Assembly: GCF_001558695.1 (NCBI RefSeq)
Contig: NZ_LNTU01000034.1
Location: 434,001-498,000 of the forward strand
DNA from: Paramesorhizobium deserti
Lineage (GTDB): Bacteria > Pseudomonadota > Alphaproteobacteria > Rhizobiales > Rhizobiaceae
Direction of reading: 5' to 3'
Length of the DNA stretch: 64,000 nucleotides
In this document: piece by piece, positions 35,825-44,735 of the stretch
How the letters are laid out: each line of letters begins with the position of its first letter
Position numbering within the stretch: the stretch's first letter is position 1
The notes under the pieces: generated by a model
Seen by the model: only the letters and a program-made list of their open reading frames with translations
What the model was told of the DNA's origin: nothing
Databases searched by the model: none
Translations under genes and position numbers: made by a program

Positions 35825-36520
35825 ATGAATTCCAGAATATTACTATCAGTAATCATAATAGTCTCTGCAACAGAACACGTAAATTCTTTCCCAGTATATG
35901 ATTCCGCCGTCGACGGTTCAGTGAAAACTGTAAACGGCTCCGTTCAGCAGAACGTAAAAAACACGGATGAAATAAAAGAAACAAACAAGAAAATGCTGGA
36001 AGCGATGACCAAGGACAAAGATACAAACATGCAATCCAGCGAAAAATCGACGGGGAAGACCCCATCGCCTGCCCAAGCGACGAAGAGCGTGACGGAATGG
36101 AACAAACAGGCGATCAACGGCGCAAAGGGCATCATGTACGGTCTCAGGGCCGGAGACCAGATAATCGATCTGGCAGCACCGGAAGGTTCTGACCTCGCAA
36201 AAGCGAACAGGATCTATACCGGGTCAGTGAATCTTCTCGAATCCCTCATATTGATCGCCGAGGCGATAAACAACGACATCGCATTCCGGGAGAAGGATAT
36301 GCAGGCGGCGGCCCAGCAAGTGGGCAAATCCGCCGATATCAAAACCTCCATGGATCAGAATACCTTTATGCAGATCGAGAATACCAGGGCACTCAATCAG
36401 CTGATCAGCACACAGAATTATTCGCTTTCCGCAACGAATGCAGGGATGCGCGATAGTCTGACACGACAGGCGGAGGTCGGCAGAATGCTGGCTTATAAGG
36501 ACGTCAATCCGTTCAAATAA
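35825..36520 (+). CDS. virB5: VirB5-like minor pilus / type IV secretion protein
   Basis: 231 residues, ribosome site AGGGAAA. Signal peptide at residues 1-21, then a helical, Gln/Asn/Lys-rich periplasmic protein (NVKNTDEIKETNKKMLEAMT; NRIYTGSVNLLESLILIAEA). Its length, composition and place right after virB4 are those of VirB5/TrbJ, which caps the pilus; primary sequence in this family is poorly conserved. The region is visibly richer in A and T than the flanking chromosome, a sign of different origin. Confidence 0.75.
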   Translation: MNSRILLSVIIIVSATEHVNSFPVYDSAVDGSVKTVNGSVQQNVKNTDEIKETNKKMLEAMTKDKDTNMQSSEKSTGKTPSPAQATKSVTEWNKQAINGAKGIMYGLRAGDQIIDLAAPEGSDLAKANRIYTGSVNLLESLILIAEAINNDIAFREKDMQAAAQQVGKSADIKTSMDQNTFMQIENTRALNQLISTQNYSLSATNAGMRDSLTRQAEVGRMLAYKDVNPFK

Positions 36521-36557
36521 TTCATTTTCATCACCTCCAAAAATCAAGTGTGCAAGA

Positions 36558-36764
36558 ATGAAAACCGGTTTCGCTCGTCGAAAAGAATTGTCGGCCCGCA
36601 CTGCGCTTATCCTTGTGCTGGCCGCGGTCGCGAGTTCATGTGCCGGCCCCGGTCGGGAGCTGAAGGCGCCGTGTGGGGCGTTGACAAGCTATGCCGACGG
36701 CGAGTGCGGGCCGGCCAAGCCGGTCAACACGATCTTCGGCATGGTGGATACGGATCATGTCTGA
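36558..36764 (+). CDS. Small lipoprotein, VirB7- or Eex-like
   Basis: 68 residues. Basic start MKTGFARRKE, hydrophobic segment ALILVLAAV and lipobox-like ASSC with C28 as the acylated residue. The mature part is 41 residues with two further cysteines (APCGALTSYADGECGPA). VirB7 stabilises VirB9 in the outer-membrane pore but normally follows virB6. A lipoprotein between virB5 and virB6 is the place of entry-exclusion proteins (Eex) in conjugative systems. No other lipoprotein is present in the cluster. The last eight bases overlap virB6. Confidence 0.65.
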   Translation: MKTGFARRKELSARTALILVLAAVASSCAGPGRELKAPCGALTSYADGECGPAKPVNTIFGMVDTDHV

Positions 36765-37809
36765 CGCCTCCCGTTCGATCATAGGGTCTCTCCTGCTGGC
36801 CGTCGATAGAGCCGATCAGGCCTTCGTTGAGACGCTCTATCTGGGTCTCGCAGACCAGTTGAAGATATATTTTGTCGGGCTGCTGACAGTCTACATGATC
36901 TGGTGGGGCTATTCGATCATATCGGGCACGGCAACGGCCTCCCCTCTGGAAGCAGCCGAGCGCCTCGCCAAGGTCATATTCATCTACTGGATCGCGACCA
37001 ACTGGGGCATATTCGCCACCGCTCTTTATGAGATCACGCAATATATCCCGGAAGAGCTGGCAAGCCGCATCGTGGAAGCAATCTCGACCGCGACCGGGCA
37101 CACGGTGAGCAACACCAACATACATGAAATGCTAAACCATCTCTATGCAATGATGCTGCAGCTTCCAGCTATTTTCTATAGTGGAACCGTGCAGGATACG
37201 TTTGCCGGCCTTTTCTCCCTTCTCGTCATCGTTATGACCTTGCTGTTCCTCGGCGCCGTGTTGGCCGGGATCATCATCGTCAAGGTCATGCTGAACATCG
37301 TGCTGGCGCTCGGCCCAGTCTGGATCATCCTCGCGCTCTATAATTACTCCTCGCGTTTCACCGCCGGTTTTCTGACGATTGCCGCCAATCTGATGGTCCA
37401 GCAGATCCTGATCTACGGATTTCTCGGCTTTTATTATCATCTCGTCATCAAAGCGCTGGACGCAGCCACGAATGGCGAAATCGAAATTGCCGCCGCGGAT
37501 GGCTCCGGCCAGCCCATAGTTTCCGTCGTCGACCACAAGCTCGCCTATGTGATGCCGCTGATGCTGGTCATGATGATCGGCTTCTACGTGCTGATCCGGC
37601 TTCCCGCGCTTGCCTCGGTCATTACCGGCAGTGCACAGCAGGCCGCCAGCCTCATGAGCGCCGCCATTGCGCGCTCAAGCGCCGGATGGTGGCGCCGCAC
37701 AGTCAATACGGATGCTGCAAGACCCATCATTCTTTCCGCTGCCGACCATGAGGCGGCCCGCCTCAGCATCCAGCGCGAAACAGCCCGCAACTCGGCCGCA
37801 GCACTATGA
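36757..37809 (+). CDS. virB6: VirB6-like polytopic inner-membrane channel protein
   Basis: 350 residues from the ATG at 36757. Five or six membrane segments (LKIYFVGLLTVYMIWWGYSI; LLVIVMTLLFLGAVLAGIII; GFLTIAANLMVQQILIYGFL; MPLMLVMMIGFYVLIRLPAL) and the TrbL/VirB6 domain with a central periplasmic loop. The C-terminal 50 residues are cytoplasmic and hydrophilic. It contributes to the inner-membrane complex and substrate passage. Translationally coupled to the lipoprotein gene upstream; 54 bases to virB8. Confidence 0.88.
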   Translation: MSDASRSIIGSLLLAVDRADQAFVETLYLGLADQLKIYFVGLLTVYMIWWGYSIISGTATASPLEAAERLAKVIFIYWIATNWGIFATALYEITQYIPEELASRIVEAISTATGHTVSNTNIHEMLNHLYAMMLQLPAIFYSGTVQDTFAGLFSLLVIVMTLLFLGAVLAGIIIVKVMLNIVLALGPVWIILALYNYSSRFTAGFLTIAANLMVQQILIYGFLGFYYHLVIKALDAATNGEIEIAAADGSGQPIVSVVDHKLAYVMPLMLVMMIGFYVLIRLPALASVITGSAQQAASLMSAAIARSSAGWWRRTVNTDAARPIILSAADHEAARLSIQRETARNSAAAL

Positions 37810-37863
37810 TTTCATTTGATAATTTTCAAACCGATACTCAAAAGAATAATGGGGGACCCCGAC

Positions 37864-38583
37864 ATGCAGCGTCGCGATACGCAAAATCCGGATGAAGCAC
37901 CGCGCATCGATCCTCGATACTACAGCGCCGGCGCGACATGGGAGGACGAAACCCATCGAAATTTGAGGCGTTCGCGCACCTTTGCCTGGCTCTTGACCGG
38001 CGCGTCCTTTCTCGTCGCCATCGCCTCGCTCTTTGCGCTCGTCATGCTGATGCCGCTCAAGCAGTTCGAGCCCTATATGATCGAGGTCGACCGAACGACC
38101 GGCTATCTGGAAGTCGCCCGTGCGCTGAAGCCGGGCGATCTCTCACAGAACGAAGCCGTCACCGCAGCCAATATCGTGCGCTATGTCAGGGCGCGCGAGA
38201 CCTATGATCCGAAACAGCTCAAATACAATTTCGATCTGGCGCAGTTGTTGTCAGCCGGCGCAGCGGCAAATGACCTGCGCAGCGAGTTCTCCCCAGGCAA
38301 TCCCTCATCGAAGGACAAGGTCTATGGGGCCGATACGCAGATCGCGGTTTCCGTGAAGTCGCTCTCCTTCCTCAACAAAAGCACTGCAACGGTCCGTTTT
38401 TCCACCGATGAGAAGCGGGATAACAGCATCAGCCGCCAACATTGGGTGTCTGTGGTGAAGTTCCAGTTCACCAACGCTCCGCTCAAGAACGAATACCGCT
38501 TTGACAACCCCCTGGGTTTCCAGGTCGTGGAATATCGCCGCGACCAGGAATCCCTGCCTGCTGCCGGAGGGGCTGGACAATGA
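37864..38583 (+). CDS. virB8: VirB8-like inner-membrane assembly factor
   Basis: 239 residues from the ATG at 37864, preceded by GGGGGAC; a TTG at 37816 and an ATG at 37849 are weaker options. A cytoplasmic tail of about 40 residues leads to one membrane segment ([20 protein letters not shown]) and the periplasmic VirB8 domain with [22 protein letters not shown] and the family's aromatic/NPxGF element ([12 protein letters not shown]). A homodimeric assembly hub. Its stop overlaps the virB9 start (ATGA). Confidence 0.92.
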   Translation: MQRRDTQNPDEAPRIDPRYYSAGATWEDETHRNLRRSRTFAWLLTGASFLVAIASLFALVMLMPLKQFEPYMIEVDRTTGYLEVARALKPGDLSQNEAVTAANIVRYVRARETYDPKQLKYNFDLAQLLSAGAAANDLRSEFSPGNPSSKDKVYGADTQIAVSVKSLSFLNKSTATVRFSTDEKRDNSISRQHWVSVVKFQFTNAPLKNEYRFDNPLGFQVVEYRRDQESLPAAGGAGQ

Positions 38584-39386
38584 AGCGCATCTTACCCAAA
38601 GCCCTTGCCGCTGTAATTGGCCTGGCGCTTGCCACTGCGGCCCCGGCCCGCGACCAGCGCATCCGCTATGTCACCTTCAACAATGATGCGGTTGTCGCCA
38701 TCGATGCCGGGCTCGGCGTGTCGACCATGATCCAGTTCAGCCCGAATGAGCACATCGAGACCGTCTCGGCCGGCGATACGATCGGCTGGTCGATTGTGCC
38801 AAAGAAGGGCTCGGCGATCCTTTTCGTCAAGCCGCTGGTCGAGAGGGCCGAGACCAATGTCAATATCGTCACCGACAAGAGACTTTATTCGCTGCTCCTC
38901 AGGAGTTCTCAGAGCCCTTCGATCAGGACGGCCTTCCAGGTCCGGTTCAAATATCCCGATGAGGATATCAACGCCGGCCTTCTGGCGCTCGCCGAAGAGA
39001 GCGCCCGAAACCCTTCGCTGAAGCGCCTGAACCGGGCCGATCTCAACTACGACTATGCCTATAAGGGCGATGACACGCTGAAACCCCGCGTCGCATTCGA
39101 CGACGGCAAGACGATGTTCCTGCAGTTCACAGGCGATGTGCCGGCGATTTTCGTGGTGGATGCCAAGGGTCGCGAATCCCTCGTCAATCTGCGCACCGAG
39201 GGCGAATACACAATCATCGACAAGGTGGCGCCGCAGTTCACGCTGCGGGCCGGCGACAGGACCCTGTGCCTTTATAACCGCCAGTCGCATCCGCTGAATG
39301 CCGACCCGATCGAGCAGATCTACGGCCCGGCCAGGATCAGCCAACGGAAGAAGAACGGCCCACTGTTTCCTGGAAAGGACCGCTGA
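38580..39386 (+). CDS. virB9: VirB9-like outer-membrane core complex protein
   Basis: 268 residues. Signal peptide to about residue 22 (ATAAPA). N-terminal domain [20 protein letters not shown], then [20 protein letters not shown] and the NVNIVTDKR strand. The C-terminal domain ([25 protein letters not shown]) forms the outer-membrane pore with VirB10. One cysteine (C251) is available in the mature protein for pairing with a VirB7 lipoprotein. TGATG overlap with virB10. Confidence 0.93.
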   Translation: MKRILPKALAAVIGLALATAAPARDQRIRYVTFNNDAVVAIDAGLGVSTMIQFSPNEHIETVSAGDTIGWSIVPKKGSAILFVKPLVERAETNVNIVTDKRLYSLLLRSSQSPSIRTAFQVRFKYPDEDINAGLLALAEESARNPSLKRLNRADLNYDYAYKGDDTLKPRVAFDDGKTMFLQFTGDVPAIFVVDAKGRESLVNLRTEGEYTIIDKVAPQFTLRAGDRTLCLYNRQSHPLNADPIEQIYGPARISQRKKNGPLFPGKDR

Positions 39387-40708
39387 TGTCGCAGATTGAT
39401 CACAACGATCTCGACGGCGCCAGCGTCGTTGCCCGCCGCAACGCAGGCTTCGGCGGCAAGGTCGGCGTCTTCGCCCTCGGTGTGCTGCTCGTTCTTGGCC
39501 TTATCTACGTCAACTGGTCCGACAGCTTAAATGATTCCCTGACCGGCAATGATGAATTCAGTACGGGCCAATATTCCACCCGCAACCTACCGCCTTCATT
39601 CGAGCAGAGCCAGGCGCCCGCCACGCTCCAGGCATTGCAGCAATCCGCCAGCGTCGAGCGGACGGTTCAGGCCGGCAGGGATCTCGATGCCGAACGCCGA
39701 CTGCTCGAGCAGAAGATGCGCGAGGAGGAGGAGGCCCGGCTGCGCGAAGAAGCACGCAAGAGAGCCGAGGCCGAACGGCTGCGGCGCGAGAAGGAGCAGC
39801 AGGCGTTTTGGGAGCGTCTGCGCTCCAGCCAGATCGTCACTGACGCCACGGAAACGGAAGGCGCCCGGCAGCAGACTGCCATGTCGATGCTGCCTGATGG
39901 CCAGTTGATCCCCGTGCCGGGCGCCGATACCGATCCGAACAAGGCATTCCTCGCGCAATCGGAGACCCATAGCAACGCCATGGCCAAGGCAACGCGCAAC
40001 CTGCGCACCGACGCGTTGATTGCCGAAGGAACCGTCATACGCGGTTTCCTCGAAACCGCCATCAACACCGACCTGCCCGGAATGGTGCGGGCTGTCGTGC
40101 GCGAGGACGTCCGTTCGCTCGACGGACGACGCATCCTCGTTCCGAAGGGCGCGCGGCTCATCGGCGAATACAAATCCGATCTCGAACAAGGGCAGGTTCG
40201 CGTCTTTATCGTCTGGAACCGCATCATCCGCACAGACGGCGTCTCCGTCGATATCGGCTCGCCAGGCGCCGACAATCTCGGCCGCGCCGGCATGGCCGGA
40301 CGGGTCGACAGGCACTGGCTTGAACGCTTCGGCTCGGCCATCATGCTTTCCATCATCGGCAGCGGGGTCGATTATGTCTCATCACTCGGCAAAGACAGCA
40401 AGGGCACGCAAGTCACCGTCAATGCCGGCCCGCAGGCAGGCGCGTCGGCAGCATCGAGCCTCGGCAAGATCGCGGAAGAGGATTTCAAACGGACCGGCAA
40501 AATCCGGCCGACGATCAATGTCGATCAAGGCTCCCCCGTCCTCATCCTTGTCCGACGCGATCTCGATTTTTCTGATCTCTACGCCGATCCGGTACAGCAG
40601 GAACTCGCGCGCCTTCGCCGCGGCGGCAAACCACGCCGGGCCATCGATCCCGTTCCCCTCTACATGACCCCGAAGGACAACTGGTATCCTCCGATACCGG
40701 AGAACTGA
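39386..40708 (+). CDS. virB10: VirB10-like envelope-spanning channel protein
   Basis: 440 residues. Cytoplasmic tail, one membrane segment at about residues 27-45 (VGVFALGVLLVLGLIYVNW), a coiled coil very rich in E, R and K at about 95-140 and the C-terminal beta-barrel TrbI domain. The latter shows LIAEGTVIRGFLETAINTDL, LVPKGARLIGEYKSD, the antenna-bearing SIIGSGVDYVSSLGKDS and the closing NQGSPV-like VDQGSPVLILVRRDLDFS. It links inner and outer membrane and senses ATP energy. Full length and uninterrupted. Confidence 0.93.
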   Translation: MSQIDHNDLDGASVVARRNAGFGGKVGVFALGVLLVLGLIYVNWSDSLNDSLTGNDEFSTGQYSTRNLPPSFEQSQAPATLQALQQSASVERTVQAGRDLDAERRLLEQKMREEEEARLREEARKRAEAERLRREKEQQAFWERLRSSQIVTDATETEGARQQTAMSMLPDGQLIPVPGADTDPNKAFLAQSETHSNAMAKATRNLRTDALIAEGTVIRGFLETAINTDLPGMVRAVVREDVRSLDGRRILVPKGARLIGEYKSDLEQGQVRVFIVWNRIIRTDGVSVDIGSPGADNLGRAGMAGRVDRHWLERFGSAIMLSIIGSGVDYVSSLGKDSKGTQVTVNAGPQAGASAASSLGKIAEEDFKRTGKIRPTINVDQGSPVLILVRRDLDFSDLYADPVQQELARLRRGGKPRRAIDPVPLYMTPKDNWYPPIPEN

Positions 40709-40712
40709 AACG

Positions 40713-41747
40713 ATGAACATCATCGCCAACACCCGGGCCGAGATCGACATATGGGCGCGCTTTCCCATCCTGCGCATGGAGCTGGAACCGCTGCAGCGCT
40801 TTCTGCAGGAGGAAAACGTCTCGGAACTGTCGATCAACCGGCCGGGCGAGATCTTTATCGAACGTCTCGGCGCGAATGAGATGGAGCGGGTGGTCGACCA
40901 GGATCTGTCGGCGAAATGGATTGCCAATATCGCCACCCTCGTCGCCGGTTCGACGGACCAGATCGTCAATGAGGAAAGGCCGATCCTGTCGGCAGCGCTG
41001 CCGAGCGGCGAACGCATCCAGTGCGTCCTGCCGCCGGCAGCACCGGATGGTGGCGCCATATCGATCCGCAAGCAGGTCATCAAGGATATGACGCTCGATG
41101 ACTATGCCGCGGCCGACGCCTTCCACGATACCCGCATGGGCGGCGACCTCGCGCTCTCCGACGAGGAGCACGAGCTGATCGGCATGCTTTCGGGCGACCC
41201 GATGGACTTCATCGCAAAAGCCGTCCGCAGCCGCGTATCCATCGTCGTTTCGGGCGGCACTTCCACCGGCAAGACCACCTTCCTCAACGCACTCTTGAAG
41301 CTGATCCCGCCGGAAGAACGCATCATCACCATTGAGGATACGCGCGAATTGAAGCCGGTGACGGCGAATTCGCTGACGCTTCTCGCCTCGAAAGGCGACC
41401 AGGGGCTCGCCCGGGTCGATGCCCAAAGCCTGCTCGAAGCCGCTCTGCGCATGCGCCCCGACCGGCTGCTTCTGGGCGAACTGCGCGGCGCCGAAGCCTT
41501 CGCTTTCCTGCAGGCAATCAACACCGGCCATCCCGGATCGCTCACCACCGTTCACGCCAACTCCGCTCGTTCCGCTTATGAACGCCTGGCGCTGATGGTC
41601 ATGCAGGGGGGTGTCAAGCTCTCGCGCGAGGAGATCATGGCCTATCTCAGGGAGGTGATCCCGATCGTCATCCAGCTTTCTCGTCGGGAGGGCGGCAGGC
41701 GTGTCATCAGCGAGATCAGATTCACCAGGGCCGAGGCATCCGATTAA
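40713..41747 (+). CDS. virB11: VirB11-like hexameric traffic ATPase
   Basis: 344 residues, family length. N-terminal domain to about 165, then the RecA-like ATPase domain: Walker A GGTSTGKT (181-188), Asp box IEDTREL (207-213), Walker B RLLLGELRG (251-259) and His box TGHPGSLTTVHA (271-282). All catalytic residues are present, so the enzyme should be active even though VirB4 is broken. Four bases after virB10. Confidence 0.94.
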   Translation: MNIIANTRAEIDIWARFPILRMELEPLQRFLQEENVSELSINRPGEIFIERLGANEMERVVDQDLSAKWIANIATLVAGSTDQIVNEERPILSAALPSGERIQCVLPPAAPDGGAISIRKQVIKDMTLDDYAAADAFHDTRMGGDLALSDEEHELIGMLSGDPMDFIAKAVRSRVSIVVSGGTSTGKTTFLNALLKLIPPEERIITIEDTRELKPVTANSLTLLASKGDQGLARVDAQSLLEAALRMRPDRLLLGELRGAEAFAFLQAINTGHPGSLTTVHANSARSAYERLALMVMQGGVKLSREEIMAYLREVIPIVIQLSRREGGRRVISEIRFTRAEASD

Positions 41748-41772
41748 CAAATGCGTTCACCGGGAGATGACG

Positions 41773-42222
41773 ATGACGATACGCTGGGTCTCAATTCTCG
41801 CGCTGCCGTTCTGCATCATCCCGTTGCCGCTTCATGCGGCAACCACGGAGGCAGGCAATCCGATGTGGCCGTCCGGCTATGTCTGGGAGTGCAAGCCGGC
41901 GTCGAAAACCGTCTGCGGCCGGGAGAACGCATGCCGGGCCGACCGGCCGGAACCGGAGGGTTTTCTGCTGGATTACAATCACAGCCAAGTCACCTTCGGT
42001 CCGGATGCCGTGAAGATCCGGCGTCACTACGCCCAGACGGTGGCAGGCAGCCCGCTTCAGGCCGAAGTCAAGGTCGAGCTTGCCGACAACCGCGTGCTTT
42101 GGCTCACGCCGGTCGATGCCAGCCGCGTCTTTTCCAATATCTGGACCGGAGCCTTGATCGAGCCGAAAGGCGGCGTTGTTCTTTCGATCATCTCCAGCAT
42201 TCTGTGCAGTCCGGCACAATAG
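41773..42222 (+). CDS. Hypothetical secreted protein with cysteine pairs
   Basis: 149 residues from the ATG at 41773 (GGGAG six bases upstream; another ATG lies at 41767). Signal peptide at residues 1-22 ending LPLHA. The mature protein has four cysteines near its start (WECKPASKTVCGRENACR) and near its C-terminus (ILCSPAQ), suggesting disulphides in the periplasm. The middle is beta-rich (SQVTFGPDAVKIRRHY; AEVKVELADNRVLWLTPVD). No family recognised. It lies 25 bases after virB11 and is likely an accessory or cargo gene of the secretion cluster. Confidence 0.75.
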   Translation: MTIRWVSILALPFCIIPLPLHAATTEAGNPMWPSGYVWECKPASKTVCGRENACRADRPEPEGFLLDYNHSQVTFGPDAVKIRRHYAQTVAGSPLQAEVKVELADNRVLWLTPVDASRVFSNIWTGALIEPKGGVVLSIISSILCSPAQ

Positions 42223-42276
42223 AAATGAAGAACATCTACATCCAATAATATTCAATAAATATTTTAAGGAATATTC

Positions 42277-43059
42277 ATGTTACGCCGAAGAAAAATACTT
42301 TCTCCGGAAGATTATTATGATTTCATCTCCCCCCAATATGACAGCATGTTCATTGATCCAATCAGTCGGGCGGAAGATGCGGTCGTCAAGATCATTCTCA
42401 ACAACGCGATAAAACCGGGTGCAAAGATGCTCGATTGCGGCTGCGGCACTGGGCTTGGACGAGCGATGACGGCGGATATCACCGATGATTATCTCGGCAT
42501 CGATATCTCGGATGCAATGGTGATGCAGGCCCGCCGGAGCCATCCTCTCAATTATCGCCAGGAAGGCATGTTCCTCGTTGCCGACATGGCCAAGCTGGAC
42601 TTTCTCGGTGATAATAGCTTCGACTGCGTCATATCGCTCAATAGCGCGTTCTCCCATGTGGGTGACGGTAGGGCAGCCGCGGTGGAAATGACGAGGGTGC
42701 TCAAGCCCGGCGGCATGCTTCTCGTCATGGCCTACTCCAGATATTCGCTGTCGCGCCTGAGGACATTCTGGCGCAACGGCCTGTGCTCGCGCGAAGGGCC
42801 CTACACCGTCAGGAATGCCGATAAGGGCTGCGCCTGCCGGGCGCGGTTTTACACGTCGAAAGAGCTTGAACGCTGCTTCAGCGCGCTGACGGAGACGAGG
42901 ACCTTTCCGCTCAATATCCTTCCCGACAATTTCCCCTGTGGCCGAAATATGCACAGGCTCATTGCGCTGATGACGCGCGAAACCAGGCTTCCCGGTTTTC
43001 TGCATGGCCTCGGCCATGCGCTGATCCTGACTGGCGTAAAGCGTAAAGCCGTTCACTGA
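42277..43059 (+). CDS. Class I SAM-dependent methyltransferase (Methyltransf_11-like)
   Basis: 260 residues. The Rossmann methyltransferase core has motif I MLDCGCGTGLGRAM (residues 51-64), an acidic residue in LGIDISDAM and motif IV FDCVISLNSAFSHV. The C-terminal third has an unusual cysteine group (GCACRARFYT) and PCGRNMH. Substrate unknown. Preceded by an AT-rich 54 bases with AAGGAAT as ribosome site. It ends the virB segment and converges at 6 bases with the FGGY kinase gene of the polyol cluster, so 43059-43066 is a plausible right limit of the island. Confidence 0.85.
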   Translation: MLRRRKILSPEDYYDFISPQYDSMFIDPISRAEDAVVKIILNNAIKPGAKMLDCGCGTGLGRAMTADITDDYLGIDISDAMVMQARRSHPLNYRQEGMFLVADMAKLDFLGDNSFDCVISLNSAFSHVGDGRAAAVEMTRVLKPGGMLLVMAYSRYSLSRLRTFWRNGLCSREGPYTVRNADKGCACRARFYTSKELERCFSALTETRTFPLNILPDNFPCGRNMHRLIALMTRETRLPGFLHGLGHALILTGVKRKAVH

Positions 43060-43065
43060 AAGTGA

Positions 43066-44649
43066 TCAGACCATGCGATCCAGCGCCTCGCGCTGCTTGT
43101 GCATCTCCAGAAAGATACGATAGTCGCAGGCGAGCGCCTCGCGCGCCTGCGACGACGGCTTCCGCTCCAGCCCGCCCTTCTGCATTCCGGCGCAGGCGGC
43201 GGCGAGATCGGGATAAAGCCCGGCGGCGGTCGCCGCCACCATTGCCGTGCCCAGCAGCATGGCGTCTTCCGCCTGCGGCTCAATAACCGTGCAGCCCGTG
43301 GCGTCGGCATAGAGCTCCATCAGGAGCGGGTTCTTGATGTGGCCACCGGTCACGTGCAGCGTATCGATCGTATAGCCCTTGGCGTTCAGCGTCTCCAGAA
43401 TGTGGCGCACGCCCAATGCAATGGCGACGGCCGTTCGCCAGTAGAGACGGCACAGGCTGTCGAAGGAGGAATCGAGCGTCAGACCGCTGATCACGCCCAC
43501 TGCATGCGGGTCGGCGAGCGGCGAGCGATTGCCGTGGAAATCCGGCAGCACATGCAGCCGCTTGGCGAAATCCGCACCCTCTTCAGCTTGCAATTCCCGA
43601 ACCCGCTCGACGATGCGCCGGTGCATGGCCGCATCCGGCTCACCGCCTGCCCCGTGCCAGCGGATGATATGGTCGAGCAGCGCGCCGGTTGCCGATTGCC
43701 CGCCTTCGTTCATCCAGCAATCGGGAAGCACGGCGCCATAATAGGGACCCCATACGCCCACCGTCGGGCGTGGCGCCTGCGAAAGCGCCATCACACAGCT
43801 CGACGTGCCGGCGATCAGAGCCAGATGGCGATCGATCTCGGCGATATTGCCGGCATAGCCGCCGAGCACGCCAAGCGCACCGGCATGCGCATCGATGAGC
43901 CCGACGCCGACGCGGCATGCGGGACTCAGCCCCAGTTCCCTGGCTGCCTTCTCCGTGAGAGGTCCGAGCTCCTTGCCGATCGGGCTTGCCTTCTCCGGCA
44001 GGGCGCCCTTCTCCCGCATATCGGCGATGCCCACTTTGTCGAAGAAGTCCTGCTGCCAGCCTGGCTCCTCATGGGCGAGATAGGTCCATTTGCAGGTCAG
44101 CGTGCATTGCGAGCGCTCCAGCGAACCGGATGCCCGCCAGGTGAGATAATCCGCAAGATCGAGGAAGTACCCAGCATTTTCCCAGGTCGCGGGCAGATTG
44201 CGCTTCAGCCACATCAGCTTCGGCGTTTCCATTTCGGGCGACATGACGCCACCAATATAATCGAGGACGCGATGTCCCGTCGCAGTGCATTCGTCAGCCT
44301 CTGCCAGCGCGCGATGATCAAGCCAGACAATCGTATCCCAGCGGTCCTCGCCGCTGGGCGAGACGGTCAGCGGATCGCCATTGCGGTCGCGCACCACCAG
44401 CGAGCATGTGGCGTCGAAACTGATGCCCGCCACATCCTCGGGCACGATACCTGCCTTGACAATGGCGGCGCGCACGGCGCGGCAGACCGACTGCCAGATA
44501 TCCTCGGAATCATGCTCCGCGAAATCCGGCTTCGGCCGGTTCATCAGGATCGGGTGTTCGGCGCGCCCGAGAAGATCGCCATTGCGCGAGAAGACGCCCG
44601 CACGCGCGCTTCCGGTCCCCACATCGACCGCCACAACTCTATCGCCCAT
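43066..44649 (-). CDS. FGGY-family pentulose kinase (D-ribulokinase-like)
   Basis: 527 residues from the second of two adjacent ATGs, seven bases after GGGAGG. ATP-binding motifs are AVDVGTGSARAGVF at the start, LIAGTSSCVMALS near 285 and VTGGHIKNPLLMELYADATG in the C-terminal domain. The length and the GVGLIDAHAGALGVLGG segment fit the FGGY pentulose (ribulo/xylulokinase-like) subgroup rather than glycerol kinase. It should phosphorylate the keto-pentose or keto-hexose made by the dehydrogenases upstream. Last gene of the reverse polyol cluster. Confidence 0.87.
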   Translation of the reverse strand: MGDRVVAVDVGTGSARAGVFSRNGDLLGRAEHPILMNRPKPDFAEHDSEDIWQSVCRAVRAAIVKAGIVPEDVAGISFDATCSLVVRDRNGDPLTVSPSGEDRWDTIVWLDHRALAEADECTATGHRVLDYIGGVMSPEMETPKLMWLKRNLPATWENAGYFLDLADYLTWRASGSLERSQCTLTCKWTYLAHEEPGWQQDFFDKVGIADMREKGALPEKASPIGKELGPLTEKAARELGLSPACRVGVGLIDAHAGALGVLGGYAGNIAEIDRHLALIAGTSSCVMALSQAPRPTVGVWGPYYGAVLPDCWMNEGGQSATGALLDHIIRWHGAGGEPDAAMHRRIVERVRELQAEEGADFAKRLHVLPDFHGNRSPLADPHAVGVISGLTLDSSFDSLCRLYWRTAVAIALGVRHILETLNAKGYTIDTLHVTGGHIKNPLLMELYADATGCTVIEPQAEDAMLLGTAMVAATAAGLYPDLAAACAGMQKGGLERKPSSQAREALACDYRIFLEMHKQREALDRMV

Positions 44650-44735
44650 CATTAGACCTCCCAAGGTGATCGAAGCCGGAACATAGAGCAAGTCCAGGAA
44701 AAATGGGAACTGTTTAGGGAGCGGAGGTAAAGCGG

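Noticed and set aside
34485-43066. Defined integrative element with both attachment sites
   Set aside because: No second copy of the tRNA 3' end and no integrase seen in the window, so only island-like context is claimed.
43099-44655. 518-residue open frame opposite the FGGY kinase
   Set aside because: Mirror frame of a gene with full kinase motifs.
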